The notes under the pieces: model-generated
Told to the model about the DNA's origin: nothing
Database searches by the model: none
The model's input: the letters and a program-made list of their open reading frames with translations, nothing else
Shown: positions 24,932-36,229 of the stretch, piece after piece
Numbering within the stretch: the first letter of the stretch is position 1
How the letters are laid out: each line of letters starts with the position of its first letter
Source of the DNA: Volvariella volvacea V23
Lineage: Eukaryota > Basidiomycota > Agaricomycetes > Agaricales > Pluteaceae
Length of the DNA stretch: 64,000 nt
Direction: 5' to 3'
NCBI GenBank assembly: GCA_000349905.1
Contig: KB722736.1
Location: 3,775,268 to 3,839,267 of the forward strand
Translations under genes and position numbers: made by a program

Positions 24932-27900
24932 GAGTTTGGGATCGAATTCACAACTTTATCCTTTTTATACCAAAACAACCGCGAGACAGGCAGCGGGATA
25001 GCCTATTATTACCATCCCGCCGTGGTCCTATTGGGTGCCGGTAAAGGTGCGATCACCTATGCGCCAAGGCACCTCGGAAGTATTTTTGCTAAACAGGCTC
25101 AACAACGAGATTTTGAAGGTCGTCGCTGGGGGAAGGACAAAGTTTTTTGGTTGGGATATACATCTCTGTGACATTCAAAGCAACTCGAGAGATTAAAGAT
25201 GGATTCAGCTTCCGATGAGCGCGTGGCGCGCCTCAGTGTATTGGCGAGCGGTGGTAACCTGATAGCCTCCGAATCGAAGTCAGGTCGTACCAGGTCAGTG
25301 AAGCACTAGTTAGGCGTCGTACGTGCATAGTGTCATGGGATCCAACGTCCCAGTTGGCTGAATTGGAATAAAATAGGATGTTCTCCCAACGGAAGTATGG
25401 CGTCATGAAATCCCTCGTACCACCCTCTGCAAAAAAAAAAAAAAAGAACCTTTCCAATGGAATGGATCTATCTGTAAGTAGAGTGCTGAGAACGAGCTCA
25501 CAGAGGGGTAAAAACACGCGATTTCTTCACCATTCAAATGTGGGTTGGTTGGGTCGTGCTCTGGTTGTCCCTTCACTCGTCAAGGGAGATCCGGGCATGA
25601 TAACGTATCAACCTGTTAATAACTCAGCGAGTAAGTCGACAGGGCTCAGCAACTAACTGCAGTTGTAATCGACGACTAAACACTGCTTCTTGCAGGTGCC
25701 ATGAGTCCAGCACAGTGGATGACGCATGACGCATATGATCAAGGGAGCGGAACTCCCCGAATCTGCAGGTCTGCCATTACAACTCCGACAGGTCAGGCTG
25801 CGGGCTCCAAAAATACCCCTCTTCAACACCAATTAAAGCTGTTGTAATATAAGCACTTCATAGTAAATGTCAACGCCGGGTATACCTACGATGTCAAAGG
25901 ATTGCCCTGTCCATATTGATGGCATTATGTCACCCCGCCATTCATTACCTGGGGAGAAAAGCCCGTCGATCGCGGTGTTCAAAATGATGCAGTGTCGGGA
26001 AGGTTAAATCTCCTTACTTACGCCATGCATGCATGCATGCAAAGCTCCGAGTCTCGACTTTGCACGCCTATTACCTACATACTACTGTATGTCGACTTGT
26101 CTGGGAGTCGAGCTTGTCATGTGTCTTGTGGTCCATTTGTGGAATAGCTGCGAAGGAGGAGATAAGGCTTATTGGCGCGCCGGCGCTTTCCGAGATGATA
26201 TGTGATTGGAAATGGTAGCTGGAAATAAGGGAATATACTAACCTCGACTTGGAGGGTAGAGCTAGGCTTGGTGCCAGGCTTGTCAGGTTGGATTGGCGTA
26301 TAGCGGGTTCTTAGTCGTTGATCGCCCCTAGTTCAGACCACCGGTGTCCATTGGCCATGCTTTCGCGGTCATGTATCGTGTACGGGAGTTTATAGGCCGT
26401 TGAGATAGGAGGAAGGACATCGAGATAGCCGATAGCTCGCAATAGTGCGTGCGGTCTAATCGATTGGTGAGGACCAATAACAATGGCTAGTCGGATTTGA
26501 GTTGAAGAGAGCGAATGAAACGGTTACTTCCTTTCTCCATCCAGGCATAAATCCAGAACTTGGAGGCAAATCAAAGGCTCGTAGATAGGCATTATGACGC
26601 TTGATGGGTTGTTCGAAGGGCAAGCGATATGCTATGGATTGCGGCGCAATCTTTATCAATTATTTGTGCCCCAGATATTGGGGCAGGGAATTTAATTATG
26701 TGAGTCCTATATCACCTAGCCTGCCCGGAGGGAATGGGGCATCCTCTCATTGCGTTGGACAAAAAATAGATCGAGTACGGAGACATATTGCATTGATGAA
26801 CTCACCCACGCCGGTGACTTGTCCAGAAATCAAAAAGCTGGGATATCAGAAAACCTCGATGCTCGCTTCGTACAGTACGGGGTCTTGCACAGGGGCTGAA
26901 CACATTGCGATAAAAACCCTTGGAGTTTACATCATTGGGCATCGTGTCGTGGAGGACCAATCCATTGCTAGCTGCATTTAGGCACGCCGGGGCACGTGTT
27001 AGCACGTTCTGGAATCTGGAAGCAAAGGTCGACGACTAGGCAGACAGGAAATCAAACTCGTGGCTGGCGAGAAAGAAGCCCATTCGTCGACCGACTATCA
27101 AACCGCAAGCACAACACGCTTATTCACATGATCGCGCAATATATTTGGGCATTGTGGGCGTGACGTCCTGATCTGATTTGTCGTTCGGGATGAATGCTGC
27201 CTTTGGCACTCTTGTCAAGTGGCCAATGGCGTATACTCATGTTTCTGCATTTGGTTAGAGCTGTGGTGCCGCATCTGTAGGATGTATGATGCCGCTGGCA
27301 AGTACTGCTTGGAACCAAGATGCAATATGGAATCGCCAGAGGTGGTCCTCGCCCCGGGGACATTACATTGCACGGAAACAATTAGCAGACAGGAACGTAC
27401 TATGAAACATTGAAAATTATTGGGCATCGGAGGCATCCTGTGCAATGACATGAGCACTGAACAATGGTATACGGAAGATGATGGTGGAATTCTATTGGAC
27501 TTGCTCGGATTTGGTGAAGGAGCGAACGACGGCCGCAAACAAGGAAAGGTTCAAAAAGGGGATGTGGGCCAAATAGGGGTCAACAAAGATAGATCTGAGT
27601 TTCCGGGGGTCACCCTGGCAGTTGAATTGCCGGAGCAAAAATAAAAAGTAATTACAACTTGCAATCGTACCATCCTCTCCTCCTCCCCACCACCACCTCC
27701 TCGTCGCCACAACCACCGTTGGTGAACGTCAACCGTTTGCCGTCCAGCACGGTGTCGCCGTCGGTCCATCTCTCACCAGATTAGACTTTTCCCGTTTACC
27801 CCTAGTCAGTTGGCTTTTTGTTTCCATATCCATATACGCCAAACTGAACCAACAATTGCAGCTATATAACTCTTTTGTTTTAGAGCTCAACAGCACGTAC

Positions 27901-27963
27901 ATTCCTCGTCCCTTTTACGACGCAATCACCTCGGCTACCCATCCGACCTGATTGCTGCCCATC
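24932..27963. other. Three-kilobase gene-poor interval upstream of HMGR
   Basis: No frame longer than about 126 codons and none with a recognisable domain. It holds a 16-base A run near 25431-25446 and a GCAT tetranucleotide repeat at about 26026-26040. A TATA-like CTATATAA occurs near 27862, about 100 bp before the HMGR start. The last 200 bases are pyrimidine-rich, as in fungal promoters. Confidence 0.4.
26026..26041. repeat. (GCAT)n microsatellite
   Basis: About four perfect GCAT units in a non-coding interval. Confidence 0.8.
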
Positions 27964-30900
27964 ATGCGAGCACTACTCAGGCCATTCGCGATTCATGCGG
28001 CCTATTCGCCAATTGAGACCATAGTCTTCTTCGCTGTTGTGGGGACCCTTGGTTACTTCTACATCCTATCCGCCATCAAACATTCTGCCTTCCTCGCACC
28101 CCCGTCACCACCTCGACTCCGTCCTGCTTATGCTGTGTTGGTTCAAGACGAATGGAAGGCGGTGTCAGAGCATGCCTGGTCTCATCCAAAGTCAGGCGCG
28201 ATATCCCTAGAACTACAACAACTAGTCTTCTCTGTCGAGCCTTCCTTGAGAACGAAAGACGTGCGTAACCTTGTTCTCACATCGCGATGCGCCTATTGAC
28301 AGATTTACCCCTTTCCCAGGATGCGATCACGATGGACATGTCTCCCATAGCCCAATCAACCCTCAACTTCACCAGTCAGCTCACGCAGACCTTCCAGACC
28401 ACCGCCGGCCGTAAATTTTCCTCCGTTTGCCATCAGCCAGATGCCGTTCGCTTGAATGGATCCACTGACGGTCCGCAAATCGCATCAGCTTGCTTTACTC
28501 ACCAGCAAGCGTCGCCAAGAGCATTCATCGAGACACTCAGTTTTATACCTGGGGCGCGGGACGAGTTTGTGAACACCTTGAATCGTCATTCAAAGTTCAG
28601 CACGGATGAAAATGGGGTGCGCTTTGAGGTTGAGGGAAAGCAGCCAGAGCCTATTGGACAAATGAGGAGTAGTAAATGGGTTGCATATGCCGCGCGAGCT
28701 CTAGTGATGCGCTTCTGGGAACTGGCCAAGGTATGCGAGTGATCTCTAATTGCGCCTAAAGTCTAACTCTGCCATCAGAAAGCCGATTCGCTAGATATCC
28801 TGCTAGTTCTTGCCGGCTACGTTTGCATGCATATTACTTTCATCCTACTGTTCTCCCGATCCCGTCAACTTGGTTCCAACTTCTGGTTACCCTTCGCCAT
28901 TCTCTCGTCGGCCGTTCTTGCTCTGCTTTTGTCCCTTCCTCTCGCAATGTGGCTCCGAATCCCACTGGACCCGGTTGCACTCACGGAAGCCCTTCCATTT
29001 TTGGTTTGCACTGTCGGTTTTGATAAACCTCTTCGGTTGGCCCGTGCCGTATTCAAGCACCCACATCTCACTACACCCGTTGGGGGCGTCAACACCAATG
29101 GACAATTGAAACCCGCGGGCAAGATTATTACGGAATGCCTGGACAAGGTTTACATTCCAATTATTCGGGACTACATACTCGAAATCGCTGTCTTGGTCGT
29201 TGGAGCCAACAGCAGGGTTGCAGGCCTGAAGGAAGTTTGTGCCTTGGCCGCCATCCTGTTAGCTGTTGACTGCTTATTGCTGTGCACATATTTGTCTTCT
29301 ATCCTGTGTATCATGATTGAGGTATGTTTCTCCTTGGATTATCCCTTTTGGCTCCGCAAGGCCGTGCAACAAATGCCCCAAACGGGTAAGCTTAACCCAC
29401 GTGGGGATTGTTGCTCGTTCCGCATTGGGACGGACTGAGTAAAGTTACACCCGTGTTCCGTCCTGATCGTTCCTCCGTCATATTCCTATCAATCCGCTGC
29501 AGTTGGAACGAAGAACTTACGAGATTTTCCCCGCAGGTGAGGAGGATAAAGACCGTTCGAGCTATGAGCAGACCCCGGTCACCATCCNNNNNNNNNNNNN
29601 NNNNNNNNNNNNNNNNNNNNNNNNNNNNNNNNNNNNNNNNNNNNNNNNNNNNNNNNNNNNNNNNNNNNNNNNNNNNNNNNNNNNNNNGGTTCAAGTCTAT
29701 CGTCTCCAACAGTCACTACAGCTTCAGGAAGGACAACGCCGAATCCGCAGGGGCTCCGCCATCGGCTCTCCTCGACATTGTTGGGCGTTAAGGGGGCAAG
29801 TTTGCAGCCCTCAACAAAGGCTCAGGACAAACCGGAAAATCCTGTTGCACGCCTGAAGTTGCTCCTCGTAAGTCCGTTTAGAAGTTGCGCCACCAATTGT
29901 ATTGACTCGTCCCTAGATTGCCGCCTTCCTGATTCTTCATATCTTGAATCTATGCGCACCCCTTGCACCCACTCCACTACATAGCCACACCAGCGCACTG
30001 CGCACTCAACGCAAGGTCGACCTCAGCACACCCACCGTCCAATCCGTCCTTTCGTCTCTGGCGAGGATCGAAGATTCTGTCGACTCAGAAATCGATCCCG
30101 AAATCATCGTCAAGGTCTCACAACCAGTCCATATTCGCGTTCACCCACCTGCTTCCCTTATCGCTGCTGTTCAACACCAACATCAAGATGCCCCCGCACG
30201 CAGGTCTACATCCGACATCGTCGAGAACTTCATGTCCAGCTGGACCAGACTCGTCGGCGATCCAGTCCTATCTAAATGGATCGTCGTCGTCCTGGCCATC
30301 AGCATCAGCTTGAACGGATATCTGCTCAAGGGTATTGCGGCTGGTTTAGGTGCAAAGAGTCCCAACACGAAGGGTGGCGTTCGGTTCTTTGGAGAGGAGG
30401 CTGAGTCGGCCGCAAAGAAGGAAGTCGAGGCTCCAAAGGAGACACCCGCACCTGCCTATGCACCACCTTCCCCGCCTCGACCTGCCCCCATCCCCCGTGT
30501 TGTTGCGCCACCGAAGCCTGTTTCCTCACCCACAGTTGAACATGTCCCCACCTTTACACTCGATGACGTCGATCGCCGCCTCAGAGCACGAAGACTCACC
30601 GTTACCGCCCGCTCTCCCAAGAGTAGCAACGACAAGTCGGAATCCGAATCCTCCTCCGATGAGCCGGAGACTGTCAGAAGCTTGGAGGAGTGCATTGATA
30701 TCTTCGAGAACGGACCTCGCCCATTAAGTGTCTCGCTATCCCTCTTGAACGACGAGGAAGTCATCTTGTTGGCTCAGAACGGCAAGATTGCGGCTTATGC
30801 GTTGGAGAAGGTTTTGGGACCTACTGAGCTGGAGAGAGCCGTCCGGATTCGCCGTGCTTTGATTTCGCGTTCCTCGTCGACGAAGACTCTGGAGACATCG

Positions 30901-32319
30901 GATATCCCTATGCAAGATTACGACTACTCCCGCGTTCTCGGTGCTTGCTGCGAGAATGTCATCGGTTACATTCCCCTCCCACTTGGTATCGCTGGCCCTC
31001 TGAACATCGATGGCCAATCGACGCTTATCCCGATGGCCACTGCTGAAGGAACGCTCGTCGCTTCGACCTCTCGTGGTTGCAAGGCCCTGAATGCAGGTGG
31101 AGGCGTGTCTACAGCTGTTACTCGGGATGGTATGACCCGTGGACCTGCGATCGATTTCCCTTCGGTTATAGTTGCTGCTGAGGCCAAGGCTTGGGTTGAT
31201 TCCGAGGAGGGTTATAGCATCATCAAGGAGGCTTTCGAGTCAACCTCGCGGTTCGCCAAGCTACGGGACTTGAAGACCGCTCTCGCAGGAAGGACGTTGT
31301 ACATCCGATTCGCTACTGCAACTGGTGACGCTATGGGCATGAACATGATCTCGAAGGGAACAGAGAAGGCCCTGGAAGTCATGCAGAAGTTCTTTCCCGA
31401 TATGATCGTCCTCGCGCTCTCTGGCAATTACTGCACGGACAAGAAGCCGGCCGCTATCAACTGGATTGAGGGTAGAGGAAAGAGTGTCGTCGCTGAAGCT
31501 GTTATCCCGGGCAAGATCGTCAAGACAGTGTTGAAGACCACTGTGGAGGCGTTGGTGAATTTGAATATCAAGAAGAACTTGGTCGGAAGCGCTATGGCGG
31601 GATCGATTGGAGGATTCAACGCCCACGCAGCGAATATCTTGACGGCGATATTTTTGGCGACGGGTCAGGACCCCGCGCAGAATGTGGAAAGCTCGAATTG
31701 TATGACCTTGATGGAAGCGTGAGTGGGCCGTTTTTGCGGAAACACTTTCGATTCGAGCATGTGGACTGACTATATGTGCGTTATTAGGACGAATAACGGC
31801 GAAGACCTTTTGATGACCATCACGATGCCCTCGATCGAAGTCGGAACCGTCGGCGGTGGAACGGTTCTTGCTCCTCAACAGGGTGTTTTGGAGATGCTCG
31901 GAATCAAGGGTGCTCACCCAACACAACCAGGAAAGAACGCAGAGCAGCTGGCACGCATCATCGCTGCGGCCGTTATGGCTGGTGAATTGTCGCTCCTGAG
32001 TGCGTTGGCAGCAGGACACTTGGTTAGGGCGCACTTGGTGCATAACAGGAGTCAGACGAATACCCCGGCTGCTTCGAGACCTGCTACTCCCGGTGGACCG
32101 TTGGTGGCGGGGGGTGGGACGGGTGGGCAGATTGGAAACGGAAGAAACACGAGTGCGTTGGCACCACCGCCGCCGACGACGAGTGCACCACCCGCTGTTG
32201 GGGTGAGCGAGAAGGAGAGTGCGGGCGAGAAGGCGAAGGCGTCGGTGTCGGCTCCTCATGGATTGACGCCCTCGAGCTCGACGTCTTCATTGCCCCCTTA
32301 CTCGGCGGAGAGCAAGTAA
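27964..32319 (+). CDS. HMG1: 3-hydroxy-3-methylglutaryl-CoA reductase
   Basis: ER-anchored enzyme reducing HMG-CoA to mevalonate with two NADPH, the committed step to sterols and other isoprenoids. Exons: 27964-28260, 28320-28730, 28779-29321, a segment from about 29503 into the gap, out of the gap to about 29867, 29917-31718 and 31788-32319. The N-terminal half has membrane segments and a sterol-sensing-type region ([38 protein letters not shown]). The catalytic half shows all four expected active-site positions: Glu in TAEGTLVAS, Lys in [14 protein letters not shown], Asp in [12 protein letters not shown] and His in [16 protein letters not shown] 100-N gap at 29588-29687 removes part of the linker between the membrane and catalytic regions, so exact length is unknown. 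Unusually, a Pro/Ser/Gly-rich tail of about 90 residues follows the catalytic domain. Confidence 0.95.
29588..29687. other. HMG1: Assembly gap inside HMGR (100 N)
   Basis: Exactly 100 N within the HMGR gene. The frame reads ERRTYEIFP before it and [20 protein letters not shown] after it. Coding sequence and possibly an intron are missing here. Confidence 0.97.
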
Positions 32320-33100
32320 GATCGCCATATCCTCACCTTCCGTCACCCCTCTGTTCCATCTACAATTCATGATTCTGCATTATACGCAAAAAAAAACATA
32401 AAACTTTATTATCCCCTCCGCCAACCCTCTATGCCCTACTACTATCCTCACGCACTTGACCCTTACATTTACCCACTTCCCATTCGATGCTAACCCACAA
32501 CGCACGTATCACACACTAAACTAAACACCACCACAACAACTCAAAGACCCCCTCCTACCAGATCAACAATCGCACGCACTCGCTCCTCCACTTGCCCGCT
32601 CCCCCACTTCCCTCAAATCGCAAACTCACCTGAATTATTGATATTCTGCTCCTTCTTGTTTTATCATTGACACTTTTTTTGATTCTTGTTTAACCTTTAC
32701 TTTCGGATTTCCATTGACCCCATTTTCGTTTTCAAGTTTGTTTCGTTTTTGCTGATGCTGCTTTGCTTTGCGAGATCGTTTCGGTCGTTGATGTTGATGC
32801 CGTTTGTTAGCACGGATTATCAAATGTGCTACAATTCCACCAAATGAATTGGTTCATGCATGGTTCAGATACTACTACTACATATTTGGGCGCTGCGAGT
32901 GCATTATCAGGCTTGCTTTTTTATCGTTATTCCACGTCTCCCCTCCCCTGCCCCCTCCCTTGTTTACTGTACTCCGAGTCGTTACCCATGCAGCTCATGA
33001 TTAGGTTTCGTATCTATTGCGTTGTTGTGGATATTGGATAATTGAATATCTTTCCTCCTGAATCCGTAGTCGATGGACGGACTGATGTCGAGTTCTCTCA
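32320..33100. other. HMGR downstream region
   Basis: About 0.8 kb, C- and A-rich then T-rich, with no coding signal. It contains the likely HMGR 3' end (A-rich run near 32390) and leads into the AT-rich island. Confidence 0.4.
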
Positions 33101-33861
33101 GCAAGTGAGGGGCTTGTGATCAATTGTGTTGTGCAACACAAGGAGCACACAAAAATAATTTTTCACACGAACACCATTCAATTATTGGATTGTCCAGTTA
33201 GCCGACAACTTTTCTTGTGACCCAGAATGCATGATTTCGATACGAAATCAAAGCTATCAATCTACACATGCTAAATATGGAGTATCATTTGGATTGAATC
33301 AGATGGGAGAGAGCAACATTAAAGACAAATCCAAAAGGGGTGGTAAGATATCATACTCAGAACACCCAGTATGCTTGGTAATTGCACAGTGCAATCTAAT
33401 CTTGAGCACCCACAAACTACATCATCATGCTCAAGTGTTTGATGCACATGAGCACCTGTACTAAATACTTATATTCACCTCTCATATTTTGCTGATTCAT
33501 GGTCTTGTTCTCATCAAGATGTATTGTTTGCAATACCGATCATTGCCTCACTGTTTTAGTGCATCTCAGAACTAAGCAAGTCATTTAATAAGGTGTATAC
33601 ATAATCTATAATATTTACATATTGTTAAATTGTTCAAATGAGAGATCACAATCTGCCCCATGGCAATGACATGCTGAATCTATTCCAGTGGCCACTTGAT
33701 TTTGATATGAGTAGGTCACAAGCTCTGGCAAATAATGAAAAGATGGAACAATTTAAAAAAAAAATATATATGGGACACAAGAAGAAGGTAGACCTTTGTG
33801 ATGAGCAACCCAAAGACTAAATCAATAATATAACTATTAACTAGCTCAAGCCAGTGCTTTC

Positions 33862-33930
33862 CAAGTCTAGAACATAAGTATAGGACTTGGTCTTTTTGAT
33901 GCAGCCTCTTCTTGGAGTTTGCCACATAAA
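33862..33930 (+). repeat. Left inverted-repeat arm of AT-rich element
   Basis: Pairs with 35213-35283 in inverted orientation. The longest exact shared block is AGGACTTGGTCTTTTTGATG plus the next four bases GCAG, with roughly 85% identity over the whole arm by eye. Confidence 0.8.
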
Positions 33931-35212
33931 GTGTGGTAAGTCCTGGAAATTGTTAGCTGATGCTAAGGACTCAGCATGCAGACACCTCCCTCAGCAATTT
34001 CACCATAAAATGTGGCAATTCTTGGACTTTACTGCTGCATGCTCATTCTTGTCATCTTTCTTAAAATGTGGCAAATTCCAGGATTTACCCAATTTACACT
34101 CTACTAAATCATATTTTATAATAATTGTAGATACAAATTAGGTGCATTTAATATGGAATATGTATGCATAATTAGCTATATTTGTTTCCTACTTATTATA
34201 CATTCAATAATCCCTCAGCAATTTTGAATTATTATATTTTGGTTGAGTTCAATGAAAGTTTGTATTACATTTTAGAACCATGAGAGATATTAACACTGCA
34301 CTTTGCACATGTGTTCTACACATAAAATAGAAGATTTCTCTCTCTTATAGCTAAAAAAATATATGAAAAACCTGTAGAGATACTGACCATTTTATGTTTT
34401 TCTCACTAAAAAATTGCATCACATCCAATAAATGTGAAGCACACATTAAAACTAGTATAACCATTGGATTCTACATAAAAGATGGCACAGAACCTGTTAT
34501 AACATTACAAGATTCTGTGAAGAATTGATTGAGCAATGGGGTATACAGATAGAATAGAACATGCCACATTTTGTGACCAAGAATAGTGTTACAGTTTTTC
34601 CACATGTATACATTTAACTTCAAGTTTATCTATCTTATCTTATCAGATTAGATATGCATATTATCTTGTTTCCTTTTAGTAATACTCCTTTTAGGTCAGT
34701 TTTCAGAAGTTATTCCATTGATATATCACATGCTGATCCCACTTTTGATCCTGAGCAATCTAGATTGATCCAGTAATCCAAATGGGACAAGCCATTGATT
34801 CATCACATGTACTCTGATCTGGATGCTAGTCCAGACCAGAGTAACATGTGATTATATACTCAACATCAACTTGGCAGTAGTGACTAGATACTGTAAACTA
34901 TAAACTATTACAAATAAGGTTTTATCAGAATGTATTTAAGTAAGACCATCTGAAGTATTGCTCCTCAAATTGAATAACATTTCTTACTGCTCTCTAGTCA
35001 CTTCTAAGGCTCTCCCACCTTGACTCTTTTGCTCTAAATAAGTACAAACAAGAGTAAGTCTTAGATTTGTGATACAGAACTTACTGCATTTTAAGGAAAG
35101 TGCTGAGACAAAAACTCACCAGCAAAGTTCAGAACTTTTTGCACTTTATGTGGAAAATGCCACTGCAGCTGTCTGCTTGCCAAGTCCTAAGTAATGGCTA
35201 TCACATTTTGGA

Positions 35213-35283
35213 ACTTATGTGGCAAACTCTGGGGGGGAGCTGCATCAAAAAGACCAAGTCCTACACTTACATTCCAGACTTGA
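35213..35283 (-). repeat. Right inverted-repeat arm of AT-rich element
   Basis: Reverse-complement partner of 33862-33930. A seven-G run (35231-35237) replaces the CTTCTTGG-like segment of the left arm, the clearest difference between arms. Confidence 0.8.
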
Positions 35284-35361
35284 GCACAGGTTCTGTGGGA
35301 ACAGATAGGTATGAGACTATGCTCAGAAGAATTGTGACACACCCCTATTTCAATACCTAAT

Positions 35362-35900
35362 GTAAGATTACTTATGTAATCTTACATATGACGTAGCCCA
35401 AACAGGTCTCTTAATTTGTTTCCAATCTCTTGCTCATTATGAGTATGCCTCCATCCCCTGCCCCGTAAGTTGTTCAATGATGGTCACCATTTGTTACGAT
35501 GATGAGTAATCATCATTCAGCTTGTGTGCTTTCGGACTTCTCGTTTACCTCTTGGACATCGCATCAGACACTGTTACAATGGTGAGAAACTGTCATTTAG
35601 CTTGTGTGCTTTCAGACTCTCAGTTATTTTTCGGACATTGTATTGGACTCATATTTCTTTTAGTAGTTACAACTGCTTTCAGTAACTACATTAGCATTTC
35701 TCCATTTAGTAGTGTACATGCATATGACTTACACGTCTATAGCTTACACATACATATGACTCGAGTATCGCATGTCCTTTCTCAGCCAAATCCTAATACC
35801 ATGGAGACGTATAAATACTTCCATTCTCTAGCATAGAACTTTAGCTTGACCTCTTGTATTTACTCGTACTTCACTGAGTGAATACCATCTTGACTTACCT
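35362..35900. repeat. Repeat block: perfect hairpin and 80-bp tandem duplication (LTR-like)
   Basis: It opens with a perfect palindrome at about 35363-35388, TGTAAGATTAC-TTAT-GTAATCTTACA (11-bp arms, 4-base loop). From 35493 a unit of 80 bp occurs twice (35493-35572 and 35573-35652): both copies start GTTAC(G/A)ATG and share GCTTGTGTGCTTTC and TCGGACAT/TTGGACAT words. The block ends near 35898 with CTTACC, close to the inverse of its TGTAAG start, and contains a TATAAATA at about 35810. This suggests a solo LTR, but I found no matching flanking duplication and no internal element genes. Confidence 0.4.
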
Positions 35901-36229
35901 CATTAACGCCTTTGACGAATCTCCAACTCAGCTCAACGCTGTCTCTATCGCTCTCGTCATCTTACTCGCCCTCGATGAAAGTACCGAGGTACATCCATCA
36001 AATCCCGACGACGCGTTAAGGTAACGTCACCGTAACACCATTCAAGTTCATATTCAATTTGTATCAGCTTCCAAGATTCTGCTCTTCTGCAGAGAAAGCA
36101 AGCATCAGAAGTGTGAGTCTCATGTTAGATGTGCGTCTTCAAGTGGGCTCAGAAGTTTCTAACAGATCCCTTCGGTGTGTTATGAGTCGGCTCCTAAGAA
36201 TGAGTTCCACGTAATGACAATCACAGCTC

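Larger units (their letters stand above)
33100..35361. mobile_element. AT-rich island with inverted-repeat arms, probable non-autonomous element
   Basis: Base composition turns strikingly AT-rich compared with both flanks, and no frame exceeds about 86 codons. An inverted pair of about 70 bases is visible: 33862-33930 reads CAAGTCTAGAAC...AGGACTTGGTCTTTTTGATG...GAGTTTGCCACATAA, and the reverse strand of 35213-35283 repeats it with few changes. Inside the arms the word AAAATGTGGCAA/TTGCCACATTTT recurs (near 33925, 34005, 34060 and, inverted, near 35145 and 35205, with another near 34565). Iterated subterminal words plus inverted ends are typical of DNA transposons, but no transposase is present. 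Exact ends and target duplications were not established. Confidence 0.5.

Noticed and set aside
25431..25446. Poly-A run as a retroposon tail
   Set aside because: No upstream element body or target duplication could be recognised, so it is most simply a homopolymer.
31261..32259. 332-codon minus-strand frame opposite HMGR
   Set aside because: Antisense to the catalytic exon and crosses the last intron; no motif.
35362..35900. Definite solo LTR
   Set aside because: TGTAAG...CTTACC ends are only approximately inverse, no flanking duplication was found and no internal retroelement genes are present. Kept only as an LTR-like repeat block.
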